A DNA stretch of 64,000 nt from Nannocystis pusilla (GTDB lineage Bacteria; Myxococcota_A; Polyangia; Nannocystales; Nannocystaceae). Every line of letters begins with the position of its first letter. The first letter of the stretch is position 1. The notes beneath the pieces are model-generated. The model saw nothing but the letters and a program-made list of their open reading frames with translations, ran no database searches and was not told where the DNA came from. The stretch is from positions 186,001-250,000 of the forward strand of contig NZ_JAIRAU010000059.1 of NCBI RefSeq assembly GCF_020073745.1, written 5' to 3'. Made by a program: the position numbers and the translations under genes. Positions 43,045-51,850 of the stretch are shown piece after piece.

Positions 43045-45168
43045 ATGCCGGGCTTCGTACCTGTCCGAACGGTCATGTTACTGGTGCTCGCCGCCGGGCT
43101 GGCGGCCTGCTCGGCGCGGCCGCAGCGTCCGGCCCGCGAGCGCGCCCGGGCGGCGGTGGATCCCGCCGACGTCGCGGCCGACCTGCTGCAGCAGCTGGTG
43201 GCGCTCGACGACGGCGAGCGCTGCGCGGCCGAGGGCGAGGCGCTGGTCGCCCGCCACCCCGAGAGCGGCCGGCTGCGCGCGCGCTGGATCGCCTGCGTGT
43301 CGCGGGTCGGGCGGCACCTCGAGGCGGCAGGGCTGGCGGCGCAGATGATGTCCCAGAGGCCAGGTGACCCGTGGGCCGAGTGGGCCCGCGTCGCCGTGTG
43401 GCTCGGCGAGTCGACGCCGGCGCGGGCCGAGGCGCTGGCGCGCTCGGAGGCGCTGGTCGACGCGCTCGACGGCCACCCCGCGGCGCTGCGCCTGCGGGCC
43501 GCGACGCTGGTCGCCTGGGACCGCGCCGACGAGCTCGCGCAGCTGGTGGCGGCGCACCCGCGCGTGCCGGCGTGGGCGCGGGTGCACCTGCGGCTGCGAC
43601 GGGCGCGGGACGGCGATCGCTCGCAGCTCCCGCTGGCGCTGGCCGACGCGCACGCGGTCGCGCCCGACGACCCCGAGTTCGTGACGCTGACGGTGATCGC
43701 CGGCCGGGGGCTCGAGCGGCTGTTCCTGCCGGTCGAGGCGCTGGCGTGGACGGACGCCGGCCTGGCCCGCGCGCCCGACTCGCTGCGGCTCCGCACGCTG
43801 CGCTGGCGGCTGCTGCAGCTACAGCCGCGGGATTTCGCGGCCTGCAAGCAGGCTGTCCTCGAGGACATCTCACTCGCGCTCGCGCGCGGCGGCGAGCGGC
43901 CGGCGCTGCTGCTGGCGGCGGCCGAGGCCTACCGCGGGCTCGGCGAGGTCGCCCGCGCCGAGGCGCTCGAGCGGCGGATCGCGGACGAGCACGCCGACTC
44001 GCCGGCGGCCGAGGCCCTGCTCGCGCGCGCGAGCGAGGCGCTGGGCCCCGGGCCGGCGCAACAGGCCGCCGACGCGGCGTTCCTCGGCCGCCCGCGCCAC
44101 CACGATCCGCGGCTGCGCGAGGCGGCGGCGCTGCGGCAGTTCACGGCGGCGCTCGCCGATCCGGCCGCGACGGCGGCGCAGGTGGTGGCGGCGATCGAGG
44201 CGACGCGGCCGCTGCTCCACGGCCCGGCGCTCGAGTTCTTCACCGCGGGGGCGCAGGCGCTGGTCCAGCGCGAGTCGGAGCTGGCGCTGGCCGAGGCGCT
44301 GGTGCGCGAGGGTCTGGCCGCGGTGCCGGGCCACGTCGCGCTGGCGCAGGCGCTCGGCCACGAATTCCCGCACATGTACGAATGGCACGAGGGCGGGCTC
44401 TACGACCTGCTGGCGCGCGTGCACCTGGCCGCGGGGCGGGTCGTCGAGGCCCAGGCGGCGCTGGGCGAGGCGAGCGCGCGCGGCAGCGCGGGCGACGACC
44501 ACGCGATCGCGCGGGCCGAGGTGGCGCGCCGGCGCGGCGACGCGGCGGCGGCCGACGAGCAGCTGGTCGCCTGCAGCGACGCGTACGACGGCGACGCGTT
44601 CGACGACGCCTGCCGGCGCGCGCTCGAGGCGGCCTGGAAGCGCGAGCACGGCGGCCTGCGCGGCCTCGACGCCCACGTGGCGAAGCTGCTGGTGCGCACG
44701 CGGGAGCGGCGACGACAGGAGGTGTTCCGGAGGATAGCCGCCGCGCCGCGCACCGCCCCGGAGTTCCGCTTCACCCGCTTCGACGGCGAGGTCGTCAGCA
44801 GCGAGTCGACGCGCGGCAAGTTCGTGGTGCTGCACTTCTGGTTCACCGCCTGCGAGCCGTGCGTCGCCGAGCTGCCGCGCTGGCAGCAATTCGTCGACGC
44901 CCACGCCGGCCAGCGCGACCTGGTGATCCTGAGCGTGCACGCCCTCGAGACCCGCGAGGTGGTCGAGGCGTGGATGGCCGAGCACGGCCACCGCTTCGCG
45001 GTGGCGATGGCCGACGGCTGGTGCCACACCGCGAAGGTGTGGAGCTTCCCGAGCACGTGGTTCATCGACCGGCAGGGCCGGATCGCCTACGAGACGGGCG
45101 GCATGCCCGACCTGCCGCTCGAGTTCGCCTGGCGGGTCGCGGCGATGCGGGCCGCCGATCACGGGTGA
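43045..45168 (+). CDS. TPR-like lipoprotein with C-terminal thioredoxin (TlpA/ResA-like) domain
   Basis: 707 residues, 9 bases after the sigma factor. Signal VMLLVLAAGLAAC, Cys 22. Residues 40-560 are alanine-rich helical repeats (TPR-like). The last 140 residues are a thioredoxin fold with catalytic CEPC in FVVLHFWFTACEPCVAELP and the cis-Pro loop SFPSTWFIDRQG. It should reduce or oxidise disulfides on the envelope side, perhaps sensing redox state for the downstream kinase. Its neighbour at 45277 is a tandem paralogue. A decamer pair sits in the signal peptide (43060/43074); further pairs lie at 43347 and 43852. Confidence 0.9.
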   Translation: MPGFVPVRTVMLLVLAAGLAACSARPQRPARERARAAVDPADVAADLLQQLVALDDGERCAAEGEALVARHPESGRLRARWIACVSRVGRHLEAAGLAAQMMSQRPGDPWAEWARVAVWLGESTPARAEALARSEALVDALDGHPAALRLRAATLVAWDRADELAQLVAAHPRVPAWARVHLRLRRARDGDRSQLPLALADAHAVAPDDPEFVTLTVIAGRGLERLFLPVEALAWTDAGLARAPDSLRLRTLRWRLLQLQPRDFAACKQAVLEDISLALARGGERPALLLAAAEAYRGLGEVARAEALERRIADEHADSPAAEALLARASEALGPGPAQQAADAAFLGRPRHHDPRLREAAALRQFTAALADPAATAAQVVAAIEATRPLLHGPALEFFTAGAQALVQRESELALAEALVREGLAAVPGHVALAQALGHEFPHMYEWHEGGLYDLLARVHLAAGRVVEAQAALGEASARGSAGDDHAIARAEVARRRGDAAAADEQLVACSDAYDGDAFDDACRRALEAAWKREHGGLRGLDAHVAKLLVRTRERRRQEVFRRIAAAPRTAPEFRFTRFDGEVVSSESTRGKFVVLHFWFTACEPCVAELPRWQQFVDAHAGQRDLVILSVHALETREVVEAWMAEHGHRFAVAMADGWCHTAKVWSFPSTWFIDRQGRIAYETGGMPDLPLEFAWRVAAMRAADHG
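43060..43087. repeat. 14-bp decamer pair in a signal-peptide coding region
   Basis: Cores at 43060 (CCTG) and 43074 (CATG). Encodes PVRTVM of the first TlpA-like lipoprotein. Confidence 0.7.
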
Positions 45169-45276
45169 CGGCGGAGCTCACGCGAGCGGCGGCAGACCGC
45201 GGTTGAAGGTGGTGCGTCATGCGAGTATCTCGGGCGGTGCTTGCGGATCGCCGCTCGCGGTCGAGGACGAAGTCTG

Positions 45277-47436
45277 ATGCGACTCTCTCAATTTGTCTTT
45301 TGGGCCATGTCTCTCGGAGCAGCCGCATGCGGCGCGGCGCCCGGGCGGGTGCGCGAGCGTCCGCCGCCGGCGCCTGTCGACCTGGCCGAGCGCGGGGCCG
45401 ATCGCCTGCGGGACGCGCTGGTCGCCCTCGACGCCGCCGGTTGTGCGCGCGAGGGCGAGGCGCTGGTGCGCGAGCACCCGGACAGCGGTCGGCTGCGGGC
45501 GTGGTGGATCGGCTGCGTGGCCGCGACGGGGCGCAACTTCGAGGCCGAGGCGCTGGCGGCGGCGATGCTGGCCGAAAGACCAGGTGACGTCTGGGCCGAG
45601 CTGGCGCGGGTGCTGGCGTGGCGCGGGCCGCCGTGGCTGCTGCGGCCGCAGGTGCTGTCCGGCTCGGCCGCGCTGCTGGCGACGCTGCCGGCGCGGGGCG
45701 ACGCGCTGCAGGTGCGGTCGTGGGCGCTGCAGGTGCGGCGCCCGGGCGAGCTGCTGGCGTTCGCGGCGGCCGAGCCGGACGCGCCGGCGTCGGCGCGGGT
45801 GACCGGTCTGCTGTACGCGGCGCGCGGCGAGCCGTCGCGGCTGCCCGAGGCGCTGGCGGTCGCGCACGCGGTGCCGGTCGAGGACCCGCAGTTCGTCGCG
45901 GTCGCGCGGGCGATGGCCGAGTGGTTGCCGGGCCTCGGGCGGCCGGTGGAGGCGCTGGCGTGGGCCGAGGCCGGCCTGCGCCGCGCGCCGCAGGCGGCCC
46001 CGCTGCTGCGCCAGCGCTGGACGCTGCTGGCCGGGCAGGCCGGTGAGGAACCTGTCCTCGAGGACATCGAGGCCGCGATCGCGCGGTTCGCCGACCGGCC
46101 GGAGGTGCTGCTGGCCGCGGCCGACAGCCTGCGGGCGCTCGGGCAGGCCGGGCGGGCGGGGCCGATCGAGGCGCGGATCCTGGCCGAGTTCGCCAGCTCG
46201 CCCGCGGCCGAGACGGTGCTCCACCGGCGGCTCGCGCCGGCGGGGGCCCCCGGGGAGGCGCCGCCGATCCTCGATCCGGACGCGCTGGCGCTGCGGCGCG
46301 TGATGCTCGAGGCGTTCCTGGCGCGGCCGCGGCACCACGACCCGCGCAAGCTCGAGGAGGTCGCGCAGTGGCGCTTCGAGGCGATCGTCGCCGATCCGGC
46401 GGCCGGGCCGGAGGCGATCGTCGACGCGGTCGACGTCATGCTGGCGCACCGGCAGTGGTTCCCCGACGTGTACATCGAGGCCGTGCGCGCGCTGGCCCGA
46501 CGCACCCCGGAGATCGCCAGGGCCGAGGCGGTCGCGCGCGACGGGGCCGCGGCGATCGAGGCGTTCGCGGCGGCCCTGAGCGCCTCCGGGTACGAGGCCG
46601 TCGACGTGATGCGCCGCGACCGCCTGGCGGCGCTCCAGACGGTCCTCGGGGACATGTACTTGCAGGCAGGTCGTGTGGACGACGCGGCCGCGGCGCTGAA
46701 GCGGGCCGAGGCGCTGGCGCTGGGGCCGTTCGGCGAGCTGCAGCTGGCGCTGGCCGAGCTGGCGCGGCGGCGCGGCGATCACGAGCGGGCCGACATCTAC
46801 CTGGCTGAAGGGACAGGCCTCGGCGGCGCCGCGGGGGAGCAGTGCCTGCGCGCGCTCGAGGCGGCGTACCGCGGGCGCACCGGGGGCTTGCGCGGCTTCC
46901 CGCAGCACCTCGCCGGCCTCGAGGACAGGGGGCGGGTGCGGCGCAGGGCGGAGGTCCTCGGCGGGTGGATCGAGGACGCCCGGGTCGCGCCGGAATTCAC
47001 GCTGGAGCGGGCGGACGGGGGCGGCAGCGTCGCGCTGGCCTCGCTGCGCGGCAAGATCGCCGTCGTGCACTTCTGGTTCAACACCTGCGGCGGCTGTCTG
47101 CTCGAGCTGCCGGAGTACGCGGCGTTCGCGGCCGCGCACGCCGGCGACCCCGACGTCGCGGTCGTCAGCGTGCACGCCGGCGGCAGCGCCCGCGAGGTCG
47201 CCGCGTGGATGCGGGCCCGCGGTCACGCCTTCGACGTGGTGATGGACGCCGGTTACAGCGAGCGGGCCGGCGTGAAGGGCTACCCGTCGACCTGGTTCTT
47301 GGACCAGGGCGGTCGGATCCGCTTCACCGCGGGCGGCGGGCTCGTCCGGCATGTGCGCGAGGAGTACGGGTGGCGGATCGACGCCCTGCGCGAGCGCGCG
47401 GGGACGCGCGTCCCCGCCGGCGCGGCCGCGGGTTAG
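45277..47436 (+). CDS. TPR-like lipoprotein with C-terminal thioredoxin domain (paralogue)
   Basis: 719 residues from ATG 45277. The frame opens at 45241, but the signal peptide starts at MRLSQFVFWAMSLGAAACG (Cys 18). Same layout as the previous gene: helical repeat body and thioredoxin domain with CGGC (VVHFWFNTCGGCLLELP) and YPSTWFLDQGG. Shared landmarks (GEALV, RPVEALAW, FLARPRHHDP) show a tandem duplication that has since diverged. The active-site dipeptide differs (EP versus GG), so redox potentials probably differ. Ends 11 bases before the kinase. Confidence 0.9.
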   Translation: MRLSQFVFWAMSLGAAACGAAPGRVRERPPPAPVDLAERGADRLRDALVALDAAGCAREGEALVREHPDSGRLRAWWIGCVAATGRNFEAEALAAAMLAERPGDVWAELARVLAWRGPPWLLRPQVLSGSAALLATLPARGDALQVRSWALQVRRPGELLAFAAAEPDAPASARVTGLLYAARGEPSRLPEALAVAHAVPVEDPQFVAVARAMAEWLPGLGRPVEALAWAEAGLRRAPQAAPLLRQRWTLLAGQAGEEPVLEDIEAAIARFADRPEVLLAAADSLRALGQAGRAGPIEARILAEFASSPAAETVLHRRLAPAGAPGEAPPILDPDALALRRVMLEAFLARPRHHDPRKLEEVAQWRFEAIVADPAAGPEAIVDAVDVMLAHRQWFPDVYIEAVRALARRTPEIARAEAVARDGAAAIEAFAAALSASGYEAVDVMRRDRLAALQTVLGDMYLQAGRVDDAAAALKRAEALALGPFGELQLALAELARRRGDHERADIYLAEGTGLGGAAGEQCLRALEAAYRGRTGGLRGFPQHLAGLEDRGRVRRRAEVLGGWIEDARVAPEFTLERADGGGSVALASLRGKIAVVHFWFNTCGGCLLELPEYAAFAAAHAGDPDVAVVSVHAGGSAREVAAWMRARGHAFDVVMDAGYSERAGVKGYPSTWFLDQGGRIRFTAGGGLVRHVREEYGWRIDALRERAGTRVPAGAAAG
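45292..45333. repeat. 14-bp decamer array in a signal-peptide coding region
   Basis: Cores at 45292 (TTTG), 45306 (CATG), 45320 (CAGC). Encodes most of the signal peptide of the second TlpA-like lipoprotein, at the place equivalent to 43060 in its paralogue. Confidence 0.6.
46639..46680. repeat. 14-bp decamer units inside the second TlpA-like gene
   Basis: Units at 46639, 46653 (CATG) and 46667 (CAGG), in register. Other pairs in this gene are at 45567, 46051 and 46800. Confidence 0.55.
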
Positions 47437-47439
47437 ACT
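47434..47439 (+). promoter_or_regulatory. -10-like box before the WD40 kinase
   Basis: TAGACT, 8 bases before ATG 47448; its first three bases are the stop codon of the previous gene. Could start an internal leaderless transcript. Confidence 0.35.
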
Positions 47440-47447
47440 CGCCGCGG

Positions 47448-50400
47448 ATGTCCGACGACCTGCGGTTCGTCAGCGCCACACCGCCCCGGATCGATCCGGA
47501 GCGGCTGGCGCACGCGCTCGCACGGGCTGACCTGAAGGCCAGGTTGTTCGGCGCGCCCAACGAGTCGGAGCGGGTCGGGCGCTTCGCGGTGCTGCGGCGG
47601 GTCGGGGCCGGCGGCATGGGGGTCGTCTACGCCGCCTACGACGAGCAGCTCGACCGCCGGATCGCCCTCAAGCTGGTCCACGCCGGTCATCACGACCCGG
47701 GCGCGGCGGCCCGCATGCGCCGCGAGGCGCAGGCGCTGGCCAAGCTGTCGCACCCCAACGTGGTCCAGGTCTACGAGGTCGGCGAGGCGCGCGGGCAGGT
47801 CTACATCGCCATGGAGTACGTCCAGGGCGAGACGCTGCGGGCGTGGCAGGAGCGCCAGCCGCGGAGCTGGCGCGAGGCGCTGGCGATGTACGTGCAGGCC
47901 GGGCGCGGCCTCGCCGCCGCGCACGCGGTCGGGCTGGTCCACCGCGACTTCAAGCCCGAGAACGTGCTGGTCGGCGACGACGGCCGCCCGCGCGTGGTCG
48001 ACTTCGGGCTGGCGCGGGCGCGGCCCGGGGATGGCGCCGAGAACAGGTCTGAAGAGGCAGGTCCGAAAGAGCATGTCCGATGGGGCATGTCCCGAAGGGC
48101 GTCCGAGGAGGCGGCCGCGCTGACGGCCGCCGGCGCGGTGGTCGGGACGCCGGCGTACATGGCCCCCGAGCAGCACGAGGGCGGCGAGGCCGACGCGCGC
48201 AGCGACGTGTTCGGCTTCTGCGTGGCGCTGCACGAGGCGCTGCACGGGGCGCGGCCGTTCGCCGGCGAGCGCCGCGAGGACGTGCACGCGGCGATCGTCG
48301 CCGGCGCGATCGCCCGCGGCCCGCGCGAGGTGCCGGCGTGGCTGCAGCGCGCGCTCGACCGCGGGCTGGCGGCCGATCCCGCGGCGCGCTGGCCGAGCAT
48401 GGACGCGCTGCTGGCCGCGCTCGCGCGCGACCCGACGCGGCTGCGCCGGCAGATCGGGCTGGCGCTGCTGCTGCTGGCCGCGCTGGCCGCCGGCGGGCTC
48501 TTGCTGTGGCGCCGGGTCGAGGACCGCCACGCCCGCGACGTCGCGGTCCAGCAGGCCCGCGCCGCCGCGACGGCCGCGGACCTCGAGCGCACCCAGGCGG
48601 CCGGCGAGTCGCGCCGGCTGGCGGCGGCCGCGGGGCAGCACGCCGGCGACGACCCGGTCCTGCGCCTGCTGCTGGCCGTCGAGGCGGTGACGACCGCGCG
48701 CGAGGGCGGCGAGGCGCCGCCTCTCGAGGCCGAGCAGGCGCTGCTCGACGCCCTCGACGGCCCGCGCAGCGACCTGTTCGCCAGGCCAGGCGCGGCGGTG
48801 GTCGACGCCCTGGCCGAGAGCCGCGACGGCCGCTGGCTGGCCACCGGCGAGCGCGACGGGGCGGTCGCGCTGTGGTCGACCGCCGATCCGCGGGCGCCCG
48901 TCGACATGGCCTTGGGGACAGGCAGCGCGCGGGCCCTGGCGTTCGCGCCCGACGGCGCGGCGCTGGCGATCGCGCGCGCCGAGGGCTCGCCGTGCGTGCA
49001 CCCGCTGGTCGCGGGCGACCTCGGCGAACCTGTCTCCTGGGACATCACGCTGGCCGACCCGCGCGACCTGGCGTGGAGCGCCCGCGGGGCGCTGGTCGTG
49101 CGCGACGGACCGCTCGCCCACGTGCTGCGGCCGCAGCAGCCGCCGCGGACGATCGGCGACGCGGCGGCCGGGCTGCGCCGGGCGGTGTGGAGCCCCGACG
49201 GGGCGGCCCTGTTGACGCTCGCGGGCGACGGCGCGCTGAAGTTGTGGCCCGAGACCGGCGGCGCCGCGCGGGCGCTGCGGTTGCCGCCGCCGGCCGCGAA
49301 GGGCGCGACGGGCCTGCTGGCGGCCGAGTGGCGCAGCGACGGGGAGGAGATCGTGGTCGCGCGCGCCGATCACAGCGCGGCGATCGTGGCGCTCGACGGG
49401 CGCCCGCCGGTGCGGCTGCTCGGGCACACCGACGAGGTCTACGCCGCCGGCTTCTTGCCCGGGGGGCAGCAGGTCGTCACCGTCTCGCGCGACGGCAGCG
49501 CGCGGGTGTGGGAGCGCGACGGCAGCAGCGAGCGCGTCGAGCTCCCGGGCCACGAGGAGGCGCTGCTCGGGGTCCAGCTCGGGCCCGATCGCAACCTGCT
49601 CCTCGGGACACCCGCGGGCGGCGAGGTGTGGCTGTGGCAGCTCGACGTCCGCGGCCCGCCGCTGCGCCTGCGCGGCCACGCCGGCAGCGTCGTCGCCGCC
49701 CGCTTCTCGCACGACGGCGCGCGCGTGCTCTCGGCCTCCGTCGACGGCAGCGCGCGGCGCTGGCGGATCTCCGACGACCCGTGGCTGCTGCGCGGGCACG
49801 CGGCCGGGGTCGAGCAGGCCGCGTTCCTCGGCGACGCGCGCACGGTGGTGACCGCCGGCCTCGACGGCGCCGCGCGGGTGTGGCGGCGCGACGGCAGGCC
49901 GCCGGCGCGCCTCGGCGGCCACCGCGAGGGCGGCTCGCTGGTGCTCGCGGCCAGCCCCGACGGCGCGCGCCTGCTGTCGGCCGGCAGCGACGGGCGGCTG
50001 CGCCTGTGGGCCCTGGACGGCGAGGAACCTGTCCCGACGGCCAGCCTCGCGGCGCCGCGCGGCGCCGCGTTCCTCGACGCCCGCTGGAGCCCGAGCGGCG
50101 AGGTGGCCGCGGTCGCCGGCGAGGACGGCCGCGTGCATGTGGTCCGCTTCGCCGCGGTCGGCCCGCCGAGCCTCGACGAGCTGGCGGTCCACGCCGGCGC
50201 CGTGCGTGTCCTTGAGTTCATGTCCGATGGGACAGCCCTTGCCAGCGCCGGCGACGACGGCCCGGTGCGGGTCACGCCGCTGCCCGGGTCGGCGATCCGC
50301 AAGGCCAGCCTGCAGGGCCACGCCGGCCCGGTCCGCGCCCTGGCGAGCCGCGGCGACCGCCTGGCCAGCGCCGGCGACGACGCGATCGCCCGCGTGTGGT

Positions 50401-50921
50401 CGCTGACCCGCCCCGAGGCCGCGCCGATCGAGCTGCGCGGGCACGCCGGCTCGATCGCCCAGATCCACCTGCGCCCCGACGGCGGCGCGGCGCTGACCGC
50501 CTCGACCGACGGCACCGCGTGCGAGTGGCCGCTCGACGGCGGCGAGCCGGTGGCGCTGCGCGGGCACACCGACGCGGTGTGGGTCGCCGCGTACAGCCCC
50601 GACGGCTCCGCCGTGCTCACCGCCTCGGCCGACGGCACCGCCCGCCTGTGGGCCCGCAGCGGCGCGTCGTTCACCGCGCTCAAGCTGCCGCACACGCCCG
50701 CGTCCGGGCCCGGCGAGCCCGACCACACGCTGTGGACCGGCGGCTTCTCGCCCGACGGCCGCCTGGTCGTCACCGCCGGGGCCGACGGCCTGGCCCGCGT
50801 GTTCCCTGCCACGCTCGCCGGCCGCCTCGCCGAGGGCTGCGCCCGCGCCGGTCGCGACCTCACGCCGGCCGAGTGGGCGCACCACTTCGGCGACCGCGTG
50901 TATCGCAAGACATGCTCGTGA
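47448..50921 (+). CDS. Ser/Thr protein kinase with transmembrane segment and WD40 propellers
   Basis: 1157 residues from ATG 47448. Kinase domain about 45-320: glycine loop RVGAGGMGVVYAAYD, Lys in IALKLVH, catalytic HRDFKPENV (Asp 166), DFGLARA, GTPAYMAPEQ. The activation segment carries an unusual insert (residues about 195-222) encoded by a decamer array. One TM (IGLALLLLAALAAGGLLLW, about 336-354). Beyond it, roughly 14 WD40 blades fill two propellers (for example LLGHTDEVYAAGFLPGGQQVVTVSRDGSARVWERDG). A classic myxobacterial PPK/WD40 receptor kinase. Co-transcribed with two thioredoxin lipoproteins and a sigma factor. The last codons and the stop lie inside a 14-bp array. Confidence 0.93.
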   Translation: MSDDLRFVSATPPRIDPERLAHALARADLKARLFGAPNESERVGRFAVLRRVGAGGMGVVYAAYDEQLDRRIALKLVHAGHHDPGAAARMRREAQALAKLSHPNVVQVYEVGEARGQVYIAMEYVQGETLRAWQERQPRSWREALAMYVQAGRGLAAAHAVGLVHRDFKPENVLVGDDGRPRVVDFGLARARPGDGAENRSEEAGPKEHVRWGMSRRASEEAAALTAAGAVVGTPAYMAPEQHEGGEADARSDVFGFCVALHEALHGARPFAGERREDVHAAIVAGAIARGPREVPAWLQRALDRGLAADPAARWPSMDALLAALARDPTRLRRQIGLALLLLAALAAGGLLLWRRVEDRHARDVAVQQARAAATAADLERTQAAGESRRLAAAAGQHAGDDPVLRLLLAVEAVTTAREGGEAPPLEAEQALLDALDGPRSDLFARPGAAVVDALAESRDGRWLATGERDGAVALWSTADPRAPVDMALGTGSARALAFAPDGAALAIARAEGSPCVHPLVAGDLGEPVSWDITLADPRDLAWSARGALVVRDGPLAHVLRPQQPPRTIGDAAAGLRRAVWSPDGAALLTLAGDGALKLWPETGGAARALRLPPPAAKGATGLLAAEWRSDGEEIVVARADHSAAIVALDGRPPVRLLGHTDEVYAAGFLPGGQQVVTVSRDGSARVWERDGSSERVELPGHEEALLGVQLGPDRNLLLGTPAGGEVWLWQLDVRGPPLRLRGHAGSVVAARFSHDGARVLSASVDGSARRWRISDDPWLLRGHAAGVEQAAFLGDARTVVTAGLDGAARVWRRDGRPPARLGGHREGGSLVLAASPDGARLLSAGSDGRLRLWALDGEEPVPTASLAAPRGAAFLDARWSPSGEVAAVAGEDGRVHVVRFAAVGPPSLDELAVHAGAVRVLEFMSDGTALASAGDDGPVRVTPLPGSAIRKASLQGHAGPVRALASRGDRLASAGDDAIARVWSLTRPEAAPIELRGHAGSIAQIHLRPDGGAALTASTDGTACEWPLDGGEPVALRGHTDAVWVAAYSPDGSAVLTASADGTARLWARSGASFTALKLPHTPASGPGEPDHTLWTGGFSPDGRLVVTAGADGLARVFPATLAGRLAEGCARAGRDLTPAEWAHHFGDRVYRKTCS
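48030..48099. repeat. 14-bp decamer array L inside a kinase gene
   Basis: Cores at 48044 (CAGG), 48058 (CAGG), 48072 (CATG), 48086 (CATG), with a weaker unit at 48030. It encodes RSEEAGPKEHVRWGMS between DFGLARA and GTPAYMAPEQ. The paralogous kinase at 54438 has no array here. Confidence 0.85.
48905..48932. repeat. 14-bp decamer pair inside the kinase gene
   Basis: Cores at 48905 (CATG) and 48919 (CAGG), 14 bp apart, coding for part of the first WD40 blades. Similar pairs at 49029/49043 and 50028/50042, and three units at 50205, 50219, 50233. Confidence 0.55.
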
Positions 50922-50966
50922 AGGCATGTTCTTAAGATCATGTGCGAATAGACATGTTCTTAAGTC
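50897..50966. repeat. 14-bp decamer array M (5 units) over a stop codon
   Basis: Cores at 50897 (CGTG), 50911, 50925, 50939, 50953 (all CATG). The kinase stop TGA (50919-50921) is inside the second unit. Two units contain CTTAAG. A hairpin of neighbouring units could end transcription of the sigma/kinase operon. Confidence 0.85.
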
Positions 50967-51151
50967 GATCGCAGCGACAGGCTCGTGACCGGTCGCGGCC
51001 CCGCAGGTCACGAGCAACAAGGCCGACGCCCTCGACGTGACGACGCTGGTCGGCCCCGGACGCGTGCGGGAGCGCCCGCGCCCCGCCGGCGCTTGCAGGC
51101 CTGCGCGGCGCTGTAAGCCGGACCGGGGCGGCCGGCGTTCGGGGCCCGACG

Positions 51152-51781
51152 ATGGACACGCGCACCCTCGAGATCTCCCGGCCTTGCCCCGTCGACCTCG
51201 ACGCCGACCGCAGCGGTCGCCAATTCTTCTGCGATCACTGTCAGAAGGACGTCCACGTCCTCGCCAACTGGACCCGCGCCGAGGCCGAGGCGTTCCTGGC
51301 CGCCAACCGCGGCAACTCGGTGTGCGTGTCGCTGCGGCGCGACGCCCGGGGCGAACTGCAGTACGCCGACTCGCCGGCGCCCGCCCGTCCTCCTGCGCTG
51401 GTCCCGGTCGCGCGCCTGCGCCGGCGCTGGCTGCCCGAGGTGGCCGCCGCGGCCGGTGTGGCCGCAGCGCTGAGCGCCTGCACCCCACACGGGCCGGTCA
51501 AGGGCTCGGAGAAGCTGGAGAGCGACGAGGACATCGTGATGCGCGTGGCCGACGGCGGCATCAACGTGCCCCACCAGATCGCCCCGCCCGCGCCCGAGAG
51601 GGTCCTCGAGGGCGAGCTCGCTGCGCCGGAGCCGCGGATCGAGCGCGGCGAGAAGCCCGCGATCGAGCCGCCGCCGCCGGCCCGCCCGCGCGCGCCCAAG
51701 AAGGCGCCCAAGGAAGCGCCGGCGCCGAAGGCGGGCAAGGAGCCGCAATGGCAGGAGTTCGACGGCGGCGTCGACCTCTGA
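51152..51781 (+). CDS. Membrane protein with N-terminal CxxC zinc-ribbon-like domain and Pro-rich C-terminus
   Basis: 209 residues. The N-terminal 75 residues (PCPVDLDADRSGRQFFCDHCQKDVHVLANWT ... VCVSLRRD) fit a Cys-rich module seen in Bacteroidetes and myxobacterial membrane proteins, with CDHC as a likely zinc or disulfide pair. One TM follows (EVAAAAGVAAALSACTP, about 108-125), then a Lys/Pro/Glu-rich periplasmic tail like those of TonB. Role unknown. The ribbon domain could be cytoplasmic and act on a sigma factor, but that is a guess. Follows the kinase operon by 230 bp. Confidence 0.7.
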   Translation: MDTRTLEISRPCPVDLDADRSGRQFFCDHCQKDVHVLANWTRAEAEAFLAANRGNSVCVSLRRDARGELQYADSPAPARPPALVPVARLRRRWLPEVAAAAGVAAALSACTPHGPVKGSEKLESDEDIVMRVADGGINVPHQIAPPAPERVLEGELAAPEPRIERGEKPAIEPPPPARPRAPKKAPKEAPAPKAGKEPQWQEFDGGVDL

Positions 51782-51820
51782 TGCCAGTGTCGTCGTCTGA
51801 TTCGTGGCAGGGTCGGGACG

Positions 51821-51841
51821 CACGATACATGCCGAATCGTG
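51821..51841. terminator. Hairpin between convergent genes
   Basis: CACGAT (51821-51826) pairs with ATCGTG (51836-51841), loop of 9 bases. Lies between stops at 51781 and 51851. Confidence 0.4.
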
Positions 51842-51850
51842 GGACTCTCC

